34,625 nt of DNA. Source: Candidatus Obscuribacterales bacterium (GTDB lineage: Bacteria > Cyanobacteriota > Vampirovibrionia > Obscuribacterales > Obscuribacteraceae). The DNA lies in the NCBI GenBank assembly GCA_021732565.1, contig JAKFUT010000138.1:1-34625 (forward strand). The letters are read 5' to 3'. Both the position numbers and the translations under genes were made by a program. The notes below the pieces were generated by a model. That model was not told the DNA's origin and searched no databases. It saw nothing but the letters and a program-made list of their open reading frames with translations. Below are positions 24,821 through 32,543 of the stretch, piece after piece (within the stretch, counting starts at the first letter, position 1; every line of letters starts with the position of its first letter).

Positions 24821-25903
24821 ATGGACGACGCACTGATGCCCGGCGCTCCGCTCGAGGCGCAGGGTGAAGACACCGCAAACAAGGACAAAAACAAATCTCG
24901 AAGATCCGCAAAACCCAAGGTAAAAGTACCACTCACGCATCAGCTTCTGAAAGCGTGCCTTTACTCCGTAGGCATCTACGTGTTTATCGGTTGTGTGATT
25001 ATGTCTCCTGTCTACACCATGGTGGTTCTGCGGCCTGATAGAGGAGATTATGCTCAGCTTTACACACTTCCCAAGATTATCAATTCTCCCAGAGAAGAGT
25101 ATTTCTTTCCAGCCAAAACCGGCGAAAAGATGCACGGTTGGCTCTTCCGAACACCGAAGTCCGACCGAGTGGTAATAGTTCATCATGGTAACGCCGGCAA
25201 TCTTATCCACAGACTCTTCATTGCCAAACATCTCATTGTCAGTGGAGCATCTGTTTTCATTTATGACTACCGCGGATACGGAAAGAGCGAAGGTAGCACC
25301 GCACTAACGAATCTGGTACCCGACGGGCTAGACGCCTACGATTTCGTTAGGGACAAACTCAAGTTTTCGCATATAGTCAATTATGGAGAATCGATCGGTT
25401 CCCATATCGCCTGCACTGTTTCTAAGGAACGCCCGTGCGAAGGACTAATCTTGCAGTCTGGAATCTGCTCTTTACCGGCAGTAGCAAAAGACGGTCCCTT
25501 CTTTATGAAAGCGTTTCCCGACGAGATCTTCCCGAAGCCGCACTTAGAAAATACCGCTATCATCAGTGACATCAAAAAGCCGATGCTTCTTGTACACGGA
25601 CTTAAAGACACCCTCGTGCCGTGGCGCCACTCAGAAAAACTGTTTGCGTTAGCCTCAGAGCCGAAGTGGTTCGTCAAGCTCCCCGCATGCGGCCACAATG
25701 ATGTGGGCGATCAGGACGAAGTACTGTTCGAAAAAACTCTGATGGAATTTATGGACAGTGTCAAGTCCGGAGATTTCTCGAAGATGGGTAGGCAAAGTAC
25801 GCTGTCAGAGGGACAAAAGCTCGGTGAACAGCCGGCTGCAGCAAGCAAGACGAACGAAAGCCAGAAAGAAACCAACCCGCCCTCAGCGCCTGAGAAAAAA
25901 TAG
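24821..25903 (+). CDS. membrane-anchored alpha/beta hydrolase (ABHD13/BEM46-like), copy 1
   Basis: 360 residues; GGAG about 10 nt before the ATG. A charged cytoplasmic leader (1-40) precedes one membrane helix (about 44-66, LLKACLYSVGIYVFIGCVIM), then an alpha/beta hydrolase fold. The oxyanion region is VVIVHHGNAGN, the nucleophile S191 in YGESIGS, the acid D263 (LVHGLKDTLVPW) and the base H292 (ACGHNDV). A Lys/Pro/Ser-rich tail of about 45 residues ends the protein. The family hydrolyses esters or peptides at membranes; the substrate is unknown. A paralogue begins 16 nt downstream. Confidence 0.9.
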   Translation: MDDALMPGAPLEAQGEDTANKDKNKSRRSAKPKVKVPLTHQLLKACLYSVGIYVFIGCVIMSPVYTMVVLRPDRGDYAQLYTLPKIINSPREEYFFPAKTGEKMHGWLFRTPKSDRVVIVHHGNAGNLIHRLFIAKHLIVSGASVFIYDYRGYGKSEGSTALTNLVPDGLDAYDFVRDKLKFSHIVNYGESIGSHIACTVSKERPCEGLILQSGICSLPAVAKDGPFFMKAFPDEIFPKPHLENTAIISDIKKPMLLVHGLKDTLVPWRHSEKLFALASEPKWFVKLPACGHNDVGDQDEVLFEKTLMEFMDSVKSGDFSKMGRQSTLSEGQKLGEQPAAASKTNESQKETNPPSAPEKK

Positions 25904-25918
25904 AGGACCACGTTTTTC

Positions 25919-26827
25919 ATGACGCAAACTATCCCCTCAACAAGCAAACGACCAATGGAAATGTTCCTCTCGACCTTGCTGGGCGTTCTTCTTAACCTTG
26001 TTAAGATTGCCCTTCTCATAACTCTGGCCACGGTGACCATATTCTCGCCGCCTTTACTGGGAGCGTTCTATCCCATGTTGGCTTTCTATCCATTCCAGGA
26101 GAACCTGATACCGGTAGCAATCGGTCCCTATAAATGCGAAACGCTAACCTTCCCCGGACCTCGAAACACTTCGCTGTGCGCGTGGTACTACAAGAACCCC
26201 GGCGCCACGCGTGTGATCATGGTCAGCCATGGAAATGCAGGCAACATGTCGCATCGTGCCAAATTAGCGGAACACCTCTTAAACGCAGGTTGCTCGGTAT
26301 TCATGTATGACTATGGCGGTTATGGCAACAGCACCGGAAGCCCTTCACCGGATGCAGTCTGCCAGGATGGACTCGTCGCTTACGACTATCTATGCAATAA
26401 GTTAGCTTATGCACCACAGCAAATAGTTATTTACGGAGAGTCTATAGGAGGCGCAGTGGCCAGCTATATCACCGCTCACCGGGAACCGGCGGCACTTATA
26501 ATTCAGTCGGGATTTCTCTCTCTCCCTGATATCGCCAAAGAGAAATTCGCCCCATTCAAACTATTCCCCAATGCGCTTTTCTATCAGCCGCACATGAGCA
26601 ATCTCGACGCTCTTCAGCAACAGCATCCCCCATTGTTGATCATGCACGGAGTGCAGGATCGTGTTATACCGTTTCGCCATGGCGAACAATTGGCAGCAGC
26701 TGCGTCCAAGCCCGTAACGTTTGTGCCGCTCACACGTTCCGGTCATAACGACACCTACATCGCCGATGCACAGTTATTTGATCAATCTCTAAAAGAATTT
26801 CTCAATTCCCTTGCGCCCAGCAATTAA
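25919..26827 (+). CDS. membrane-anchored alpha/beta hydrolase, copy 2 (tandem paralogue)
   Basis: 302 residues. An N-terminal helix (about 16-50, LLGVLLNLVKIALLITLATV) anchors the same fold as the preceding gene, with matching blocks: VIMVSHGNAGNMSHRAKLAE, VFMYDYGGYGNSTGSPSP, nucleophile S175 (YGESIGGA), acid D247 (MHGVQDRVIPF) and base H276 (RSGHNDT). It lacks the charged leader and the tail of copy 1. The 16-nt spacing and similar order point to duplication and shared transcription. The ribosome binding site is weak (AGGA 12 nt upstream), so it may be coupled to copy 1. Confidence 0.9.
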   Translation: MTQTIPSTSKRPMEMFLSTLLGVLLNLVKIALLITLATVTIFSPPLLGAFYPMLAFYPFQENLIPVAIGPYKCETLTFPGPRNTSLCAWYYKNPGATRVIMVSHGNAGNMSHRAKLAEHLLNAGCSVFMYDYGGYGNSTGSPSPDAVCQDGLVAYDYLCNKLAYAPQQIVIYGESIGGAVASYITAHREPAALIIQSGFLSLPDIAKEKFAPFKLFPNALFYQPHMSNLDALQQQHPPLLIMHGVQDRVIPFRHGEQLAAAASKPVTFVPLTRSGHNDTYIADAQLFDQSLKEFLNSLAPSN

Positions 26828-26989
26828 AGGACCGCCAGCCGGAGCCCCGAGCACTTTGCCTTTGGGACAATTTCTTACCCGACAACGTGCCGATGCGTTT
26901 CGGCCAAGTTGCAAAGCCGCTATGCATGAAATCATAGGATGTCTCCACTGGCCAACACCGCGAGGTCGGCGCCGCCCCTTGTCACTGAA

Positions 26990-27014
26990 GCGGTAAGACC
27001 GTTTGGTTTACCGC
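26990..27014 (+). promoter_or_regulatory. leader hairpin just before the kinase ribosome binding site
   Basis: GCGGTAA(G)ACC and GGTTTACCGC form a 10-bp stem with one bulged G and a GTTT loop, ending 6 nt before the GGGAAGGGAAG ribosome binding site of the kinase gene. There is no T-tract. It may influence translation or act as an operator. If the kinase started at the earlier ATG (26939) the hairpin would be inside the coding region, which supports the start at 27041. Confidence 0.45.
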
Positions 27015-27040
27015 CATTCAGGGAAGGGAAGATAGTCATC

Positions 27041-29056
27041 ATGCTTTCCTATCGAGTTGCGGCATTGGAAACAGACCTGAAAAAAGACCACGTAGGCGAG
27101 GTTTGCTCCCATGAGATATTCGTTGGGCAGGTAATCTCAGATTCCTATACCATTTTGCGCGCCATCGGTTCCGGAGGCAGAGCCACGGTCTATTTAGCTC
27201 ACGATGAGCAGCTCCAACAAAACGTCGCTCTGAAGATCTGGCACCGCTATCTCAACACTGATGCAATAAACAAAGAACGCTTCCGCCGCGAAGCAAAAAT
27301 TGCAGCAATGCTTGATCACCCGTATATCGTGCGGGTGAGATCGTTCGGACATCATGAAGAGATGCCGTTTTTGATCATGGAATATATTCCGGGACAAAGC
27401 CTGGATCACTACATCAAACAATTCGGACCTCTGTGCGGTGAAGACTTCAAATCAATCTTCACTGCCATAGCGAGCGCTTTGAGCTATGCTCACCAGAATC
27501 ATGTGCTTCACAGAGACATCAAACCCGGCAACATCGTGGTCAATCGAAATGAGCTGGAGCATCCTAAGCTTGTAGACTTTGGTATGGCTCGCGTTATAGA
27601 AGAGAGTGAAGGAATAGCGCAACACCTCACCAGAACAACGGCAGTGGCGGGCAGCCCGGCATATATGAGCCCCGAGCAGTGCCAGGGGAAGCCTGTAGAC
27701 GTGCGTTCAGACATCTATTCACTCGGCGTCACCATGTACGAGGCAGTAACCGGCCGACTTTTGTTTGATGCAGACAGCGAACTGGCTGTGATGTCGATGC
27801 ACCTGAACGACGAGCCGGTCTTTCCTCCAAACTGTGCTGCTGGCGCACATCTAAGACAGATCATACTGACCTGCTTGAACAAAGATCCCGCAGACCGTTT
27901 TCAATCAGCGGCAGAGCTTCAGAGTACCCTTTTAGGGTGCGATACGTCAAAGTTCACAGCAGACGAGATGCCCGAACAATGCGTTCAGCCTCAAAGCAAG
28001 AAGGCACCGCTTATTATCGGCATAGCCCTGACTGCATTGTTGGCAGTGATTGGTGCTGCCACATTCAAATGTCAGCAGCGCGACCGTGTTTCACCATTAG
28101 GAATCGAGAAGAAAACAGCTACTATTCGAGCACTGGGCCACGAGAACTTGTCTGCCCGAGCCCTTAACTCCGAGGCTCAGCGCGCCTGGGGAAGAGGAGA
28201 TCCTCCGGAAAAGATAGCGGAAATGTTTACGACAGCGCTGAAAGTGGCAGAGCGAGAAAAACAAACCGAGGTAATTGCGGAAATCCACGGAAGCCTGGGC
28301 GAATTGCTTCTGGGTGCTGGACAGATTGCAGAGGGCAAGCGTCATATTGAAAATGCATTGAACCGATTGAAGTCAGACACACCCGCGCCCACGCAGCTCC
28401 TCATCTACCGTTATGCCGCTCATATGTTTGAGCGAGATTCAAGCAACGCAGCAGACATGGCAAAAGCCGAGCAATGTTTGTTCAAAGCTTTGAACGCAGC
28501 CGACCAATACACCTCGTCAGACGACAGAGATTGGCGCCAGGCATTGGTGTTGGATGAAATATCCGATCTGTATCAAAGCCGCCACCGCTACAAAGAGGAG
28601 ATGAACTACCTGAAGCAGGCAGTTGACAGATTCAGAGACAAGGTGCCGGAGACCGCAGCACGAGCCGCGGCCGTTATTGATCTAGCGTTGGATTACGATC
28701 AAAAGCTGGTCGATGTTGCGATTAAAGACTACGAAGATACTCGCGGAACCGGTACAAGCTCACGACCGATAAGGCATCTAAACAGCGCCGCACGAAAGCT
28801 CTTTCTACGCAAAGATTATAAGCGAGCACGCATGTTAGCACTGTACGCGCTTGAAGATCTTCGCAAAGAAAGTGCCGCCGTAAGTCTAGAGTTATTGCAA
28901 ACCCTGCAAACACTGGCTTATTTCTCGGCGGAAACAGGCGATCTAGCAGGAGCACAGAAGTACTGCCAGCAGGCGTTATCATACAACTCGAAGTTTATGA
29001 ATCCTCAATTGCAGCAAAGCTTCGACACCATAATGAAGCAGGCCGGCAAACAGTAA
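27041..29056 (+). CDS. transmembrane Ser/Thr protein kinase with TPR-like C-terminal half
   Basis: 671 residues from the ATG at 27041 (GGGAAGGGAAG 9-10 nt upstream); an ATG at 26939 would add 34 unsupported residues. The Hanks-type kinase domain (about 36-290) is complete: glycine loop GSGGRATVY (43-51), K65 (VALKIW), HRDIKPGN with catalytic D159, DFG with D179, and AGSPAYMSPEQC in the activation segment. One membrane helix follows (about 322-343, APLIIGIALTALLAVIGAAT). The C-terminal part is helical with TPR-like pairs (EIHGSLGELLLGAGQIAEGK, LLQTLQTLAYFSAETGDLAG), probably outside the membrane as a sensor or scaffold. It follows the two hydrolase genes on the same strand at 213 nt. Confidence 0.93.
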   Translation: MLSYRVAALETDLKKDHVGEVCSHEIFVGQVISDSYTILRAIGSGGRATVYLAHDEQLQQNVALKIWHRYLNTDAINKERFRREAKIAAMLDHPYIVRVRSFGHHEEMPFLIMEYIPGQSLDHYIKQFGPLCGEDFKSIFTAIASALSYAHQNHVLHRDIKPGNIVVNRNELEHPKLVDFGMARVIEESEGIAQHLTRTTAVAGSPAYMSPEQCQGKPVDVRSDIYSLGVTMYEAVTGRLLFDADSELAVMSMHLNDEPVFPPNCAAGAHLRQIILTCLNKDPADRFQSAAELQSTLLGCDTSKFTADEMPEQCVQPQSKKAPLIIGIALTALLAVIGAATFKCQQRDRVSPLGIEKKTATIRALGHENLSARALNSEAQRAWGRGDPPEKIAEMFTTALKVAEREKQTEVIAEIHGSLGELLLGAGQIAEGKRHIENALNRLKSDTPAPTQLLIYRYAAHMFERDSSNAADMAKAEQCLFKALNAADQYTSSDDRDWRQALVLDEISDLYQSRHRYKEEMNYLKQAVDRFRDKVPETAARAAAVIDLALDYDQKLVDVAIKDYEDTRGTGTSSRPIRHLNSAARKLFLRKDYKRARMLALYALEDLRKESAAVSLELLQTLQTLAYFSAETGDLAGAQKYCQQALSYNSKFMNPQLQQSFDTIMKQAGKQ

Positions 29057-29378
29057 ATCGGTGCTGGCGTATATCAACCCGGGGTTGCCGACAATCCCCA
29101 TATGTTGCCGAGGCGCGCTGTCAGATTGTCAGCCACCCCCGTGCCTTCCAGTGCTTTGCCAGGATATCGCCCTCGATGCTTCTGGTGCTCCCGAGATGCT
29201 TCGTCTGCGCACCTACCTCCATCGATACTGCAAGGCGTCGGGCCCGAGCAAGCACGTCGTGTCTCCACCACGGTCGGCGACAACTGCAGAAACTGTGGTG
29301 AACGCTAGGCTTCCGGATGATCAGCTTAGGTCGAGTGAGCCTCACAAAAGCGGCTATAGTGCCGAGATTCTCCACCTG
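29057..29378. other. convergent intergenic region after the kinase gene
   Basis: 322 nt between the ends of the kinase and xpt genes. A short CAACC-cgg-GGTTG hairpin (29075-29087) follows the kinase stop but has no T-tract. A minus frame (29121-29375) starts 4 nt after the xpt stop; it is rich in Trp/Arg/His, lacks a ribosome binding site and is probably not a gene. Confidence 0.4.
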
Positions 29379-29948
29379 TCAGGCGAATACAGCCTTATCG
29401 TTCTCAAATGCCGTAATACGGGCAAGACTTTCAACCTGCACATCCAGATGATTCAGCTTGTCTCGGCCACCCTCGAAAGTCTTCTCGATGACCGAGCCAA
29501 TACCGACAAGTGTTGCACCACTTTCCCTCACCAGGTCAACCAGTGAGAGAATCGTGCGCGCGGTAGCTAGAAAATCATCAATTATCAAGATACGGTCATC
29601 GGGCTTCAGGTACTCCGCAGAGACGATCAGTTCAACGTCTTTCTTGTGAGTATGCGACTCAGATTTCGCTCTAAAAGGTTCTCCTTGCATGGTAATCGGT
29701 TGGTGCTTGCGAGCAAATACCAGCGGAACGCGCAGCACAATTGCAGCCGCCAGAGAAGGAGCTATGCCACTACTTTCAGCAGTCAAGATCCGGGTGGGAT
29801 TTTGACTTGCAAATCGTCGGGCAATCTCTTCACCAATTTCCTTCATGAGAACGGGATCGATCTGGTGATTCATAAACGAATCAACCTTCAAAATGCCATT
29901 GCCCAGATACTGCCCCTCGGCGTGAATTTTATCCTGTAGAAGTTGCAT
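29379..29948 (-). CDS. xpt: xanthine phosphoribosyltransferase
   Basis: 189 residues from the ATG at 29948 (AGGA 8 nt upstream), the normal length of the family; the open frame continues 23 codons further without support. The start MQLLQDKIHAEGQYLGNGIL and KVDSFMNHQIDPVLMKEIGE are characteristic, as is the ESSGIAPSLAA loop. The PRPP-binding motif is ILIIDDFLATARTI. The enzyme converts xanthine and PRPP to XMP for purine salvage in the cytosol. It is the last gene of a three-gene minus-strand operon, 25 nt after the thioesterase gene. No purine riboswitch is visible before it, unlike the Bacillus xpt leader. Confidence 0.95.
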   Translation of the reverse strand: MQLLQDKIHAEGQYLGNGILKVDSFMNHQIDPVLMKEIGEEIARRFASQNPTRILTAESSGIAPSLAAAIVLRVPLVFARKHQPITMQGEPFRAKSESHTHKKDVELIVSAEYLKPDDRILIIDDFLATARTILSLVDLVRESGATLVGIGSVIEKTFEGGRDKLNHLDVQVESLARITAFENDKAVFA

Positions 29949-29973
29949 GGCGTGTTTCCTCAAAAGTGCATAA

Positions 29974-30399
29974 CTAGTTCGTAGCGCGACTAACATTGGC
30001 CGACGCATACACGGCATCGACGAAACTCGGTGGAAGGCGCACCGGCTTCATCGTAGCGATATCAACAAATACGCCGACATGGCGTGCCGAAGTCACCAGA
30101 GTATTTTGTACAAATATTTCCGCCTCGACAATCAAACTCGTCTTAGTTAGATCACTGATACACATGAACCCGCGCGGTTCATCAAACAGCCTTACGGGTC
30201 TTTTGTATTTAATTTCTGTCGATACCAGTACCGGTGTCATTCCACGAGCGATGAACTCGCTGAAGGGCGAATATTTGTCGAACATGGTGCGGCGCATGTC
30301 TTCAAGCCAGCGCAAGTAGCTGATGTTACTTACATGCCCGGCAAAATCTATATCATACGTAGCGACGCGAATGTCTGTTTCAATGTAGAAGGCTTTCAT
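29974..30399 (-). CDS. hotdog-fold acyl-CoA thioesterase (YbgC/4HBT family)
   Basis: 141 residues. The N-terminal strand and hot-dog helix carry the family signature: RVATYDIDFAGHVSNISYLR with the probable catalytic Asp18 and the GHVSN turn, then EDMRRTMFDKYSPF. The later strands PVLVSTEIKYKRPVRLFDEP and SLIVEAEIFVQNTLV fit the 4HBT fold. Substrates of this family are short-chain or aromatic acyl-CoAs. The ATG overlaps the TGA of the upstream GAF-PAS gene by 4 nt (ATGA), so translation is coupled. Confidence 0.9.
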   Translation of the reverse strand: MKAFYIETDIRVATYDIDFAGHVSNISYLRWLEDMRRTMFDKYSPFSEFIARGMTPVLVSTEIKYKRPVRLFDEPRGFMCISDLTKTSLIVEAEIFVQNTLVTSARHVGVFVDIATMKPVRLPPSFVDAVYASANVSRATN

Positions 30400-31346
30400 T
30401 TCAACTCCATCTCCGGTACATCAGCTTCACCAGCGACATTCAAATACGCTACAAAGCCGAAGCCCTCTGCCGGCAATGCAAATTCGCTGACCTTCATCTC
30501 AATGACGAATTCCCGACCATCAAGATGGCAAGCCGGCACATACACCACTTTATCCAGCAAAATCGCCGACCGTGTTCTCAAATACTTCAGCAATCCTTGA
30601 TTATGCTGCTCGCGATACCGTTCAGGAATGATCAAATCACCAAGTTGCTGACCGGCGGCTTCTTCTTCAGACCAGCCGAAAATTTCTTGAGCACGAGGAC
30701 TCCAGTGGGTGACCAAACCGCGAGCATCAATGGCCACCATCGCCATCGGACACTTCTTCAAAATGGCCGAAATGATTACTTCCTGTCTGTGAGTATTTTC
30801 CTGCTCCTGCTTCTCTTCGATCAACCCGCCAATAACGTTGCCCAGTCGTTCAAAGAACAACAGGTCAGCGCTATTTTCATCAATATTGACAAAGGAATAA
30901 AATTCAAGAACGCCGCGCAACAATGGACCATTCTTCACTGGAAACGCAAAGCCACTCATGAGCCCCGCACGTAAAGCAATCTCCTTGCGCGGGAAACTGG
31001 TGCCCATTTCCATCGACAGATGCGGAACAAAAAGTGGAGAGCCAATTCCCCATACTCGCCCGGGAAGCCCCACACCTTTACTATATTTGCGCTCTTTGCT
31101 CGCTCGGCGAAACTCGTGCACAGAGGCCAGACTGAACCAGACATCCGAGCATTGCAACGTTTGCTGCGTGGCATCTAGTGTCCAATATTGCGCCATGGAA
31201 AGGTTATACGCTCGAACAATCTGCTCCTGACACCGGGCAATAAAATGAGCAACCCCCTTGGTTTCGGTTGCCAATGTCGCAAGCGTCATCGCCAACGCCA
31301 GTTGACGCTCAAGGTATTCAGCATAGCTAGCCGGCGTTGATACCAA
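30396..31346 (-). CDS. GAF-PAS sensor protein without output domain
   Basis: 316 residues from a TTG start at 31346 that has GGGGAG (31353-31358) 6 nt upstream. A GAF-like domain occupies about 25-170 (MAQYWTLDATQQTLQCSDVW, KGVGLPGRVWGIGSPLFVPH, AGLMSGFAFPVKNG). A PAS domain follows at about 190-305 (CPMAMVAIDARGLVTHWSPR, AQEIFGWSEEEAAGQQLGDL). No kinase, cyclase or DNA-binding domain follows, and the frame ends at MELK. It must therefore signal through a partner or bind a ligand for the coupled enzymes downstream. It is the first gene of the operon with the thioesterase and xpt. Confidence 0.85.
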   Translation of the reverse strand: MVSTPASYAEYLERQLALAMTLATLATETKGVAHFIARCQEQIVRAYNLSMAQYWTLDATQQTLQCSDVWFSLASVHEFRRASKERKYSKGVGLPGRVWGIGSPLFVPHLSMEMGTSFPRKEIALRAGLMSGFAFPVKNGPLLRGVLEFYSFVNIDENSADLLFFERLGNVIGGLIEEKQEQENTHRQEVIISAILKKCPMAMVAIDARGLVTHWSPRAQEIFGWSEEEAAGQQLGDLIIPERYREQHNQGLLKYLRTRSAILLDKVVYVPACHLDGREFVIEMKVSEFALPAEGFGFVAYLNVAGEADVPEMELK

Positions 31347-31542
31347 AACTCACTCCCCGTTGGGGTTTCAAGCATCGCCCGATTATGACACAACTGATTA
31401 CAGGTTGTCTGCGACGAGGTACCTGATTTGCCGACGCTTGAGGATGTAGTCGGCAGACAGCGGCGCTTCCTGATGGCGCGATGCTCGCCTCGGCAGTGTG
31501 CCGTCGCTTGTGGTTCGCCTCGGAGGAATGCCTCCATGCAAT

Positions 31543-31577
31543 AGAGTACGTAATTAGAGTACGTAATTAGAGTTCGT
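31543..31577. repeat. 13-bp tandem direct repeat, about 2.7 copies
   Basis: AGAGTACGTAATT occurs at 31543-31555 and 31556-31568, followed by a partial, diverged third copy AGAGTTCGT. Each unit contains the palindromes TACGTA and AATT. It could be a protein-binding iteron or a slippage product. Confidence 0.75.
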
Positions 31578-31676
31578 CAGGAATTGAGCGAGTTCTCAAA
31601 TTGAGCGAAGAGTGAATATCTCCTAAAGCCTTGAGCCTAGCTCATCGGAGTTGTTAGTCCATCATCGGGCCAAGGA

Positions 31677-31717
31677 ATTCCGTCGCCGAGTTCGTAAGGA
31701 GAACCGGACGACGGAAT
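31677..31717. repeat. 9-bp perfect inverted repeat
   Basis: ATTCCGTCG (31677-31685) and CGACGGAAT (31709-31717) are exact reverse complements with a 23-nt spacer, and flanking bases extend the pairing little. No T-tract follows on either strand. Confidence 0.6.
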
Positions 31718-31732
31718 CTGGACATCATAATT

Positions 31733-32153
31733 TCAAATTAGGGTTGCCTCATCATATCGAGGTTTCAGAGCCTCTAATACGGCTATCATCGCCTATAAAA
31801 AAAGGTGATCCTCGGTAAGCGGATCCCTTGAACTACTAAGGATAGCCATTGCCTTCTTTTCGCCATCTTCGGAGTACGGCAGGCCATATTCGATAAAAAG
31901 ATCGTTCAGTAATAGTCCAGAGTGTGTGCAAACACGTCAGAGACAAAGCTTAATCACGGTGATAAATACAAAGCCCGTAGCGACCCCCGAACCATACAAT
32001 GCGTCTCGCGCCAACTTCCAGACCACGTGCGGAATCGCAGGATGGTTAAGCTGCAACCTGGAACCCGGGACTCAAAAGAGAACTCACGGAGCCCAATTTT
32101 CCAGAACCACCTTCCGGGCTTTTGGGCAAGTCCTGAACAGGAATCGTTTTCAT
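31733..32153 (-). pseudogene. possible decayed gene(s) with in-frame stops
   Basis: Reading minus from an ATG at 32153: 35 codons (MKTIPVQDLPKSPEGGSGK, ending SPGFQVAA) to TAA at 32046. A shifted frame takes over near the same point and reads LNHPAIPHVVWKLARDALYG and a hydrophobic GVATGFVFITVIKLCL to TGA at 31937. The same frame continues LLLNDLFIEYGLPYSEDGEK and ILSSSRDPLTEDHLFL, then TAG (31793), AMIAVLEALKPRYDEATLI, TGA (31733), and beyond that PYELGDGIPWPDDGLTTPMS to another TAG. The pieces read like protein, but I recognise no family, and open runs of 19-47 codons are not statistically strong. Chance non-coding DNA is the main alternative. Confidence 0.28.
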
Positions 32154-32543
32154 AAATTAACTCGCAACAGACACGGTTGACAACAACATGGACGATGCTA
32201 CCTCTACTAACTACGACCTCCACGCGAAACTCACCGATTAATCAATTGTAAGCACTCCCATCCTGCCGCGAAACGAACGACTGGCACGGATGACGCGACG
32301 CCAGACAAGTTCAACGAGCCTGATCAACGACGCGCATCCGTTAACAAAGCGCGACCCGCCAACCTCAATTCCATTCGGTTTGCCGTCCACACAAATTCAA
32401 GACCTTGCCTTTACCACCAGATGTGTCATTCTTAAGCTTTATCATTCAATAGATCTGGGGCAGGCACTTTCTTGTTAGCCTGTATACATGATTGGAAGAC
32501 CGCCCGGTTTGTGGCGGCAACATAATGCGACAGCGGTGGAGCA

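Larger units (their letters stand above)
31347..32543. other. 1.2-kb gene-poor region upstream of ffh
   Basis: No intact gene with start signals can be supported on either strand. It contains a 13-bp tandem repeat, a 9-bp inverted repeat and a GGAGG-AATG-CCTCC hairpin (31522-31535). On the minus strand it has protein-like reading frames broken by stops (separate entry). I looked for an SRP RNA (ffs) beside ffh, using the domain IV pattern, and for tRNA T-loops; neither was found. The ffh promoter should lie within the last 200 nt, but no clear -35/-10 pair is visible. Confidence 0.5.

Noticed and set aside
24584-25231. 215-codon minus frame
   Set aside because: Antisense to the first alpha/beta hydrolase and its leader; no ribosome binding site and Cys/Trp/His-rich composition.
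29061-29546. 161-codon plus frame after the kinase gene
   Set aside because: Half of it is antisense to xpt; the rest is in the intergenic gap with Cys/Pro-rich, non-coding-like composition.
31398-31541. 47-codon minus frame upstream of the GAF-PAS gene
   Set aside because: Starts at TTG without a ribosome binding site and includes a short duplicated DNA motif (CCGAGGCGA); too weak to call.
31347-32543. SRP RNA, tRNA or riboswitch in the large gap
   Set aside because: I scanned for the SRP domain IV pattern (GGAAG-N-AGCAGCC-like), tRNA T-loops and common riboswitch cores and saw none; an Infernal search would be decisive.
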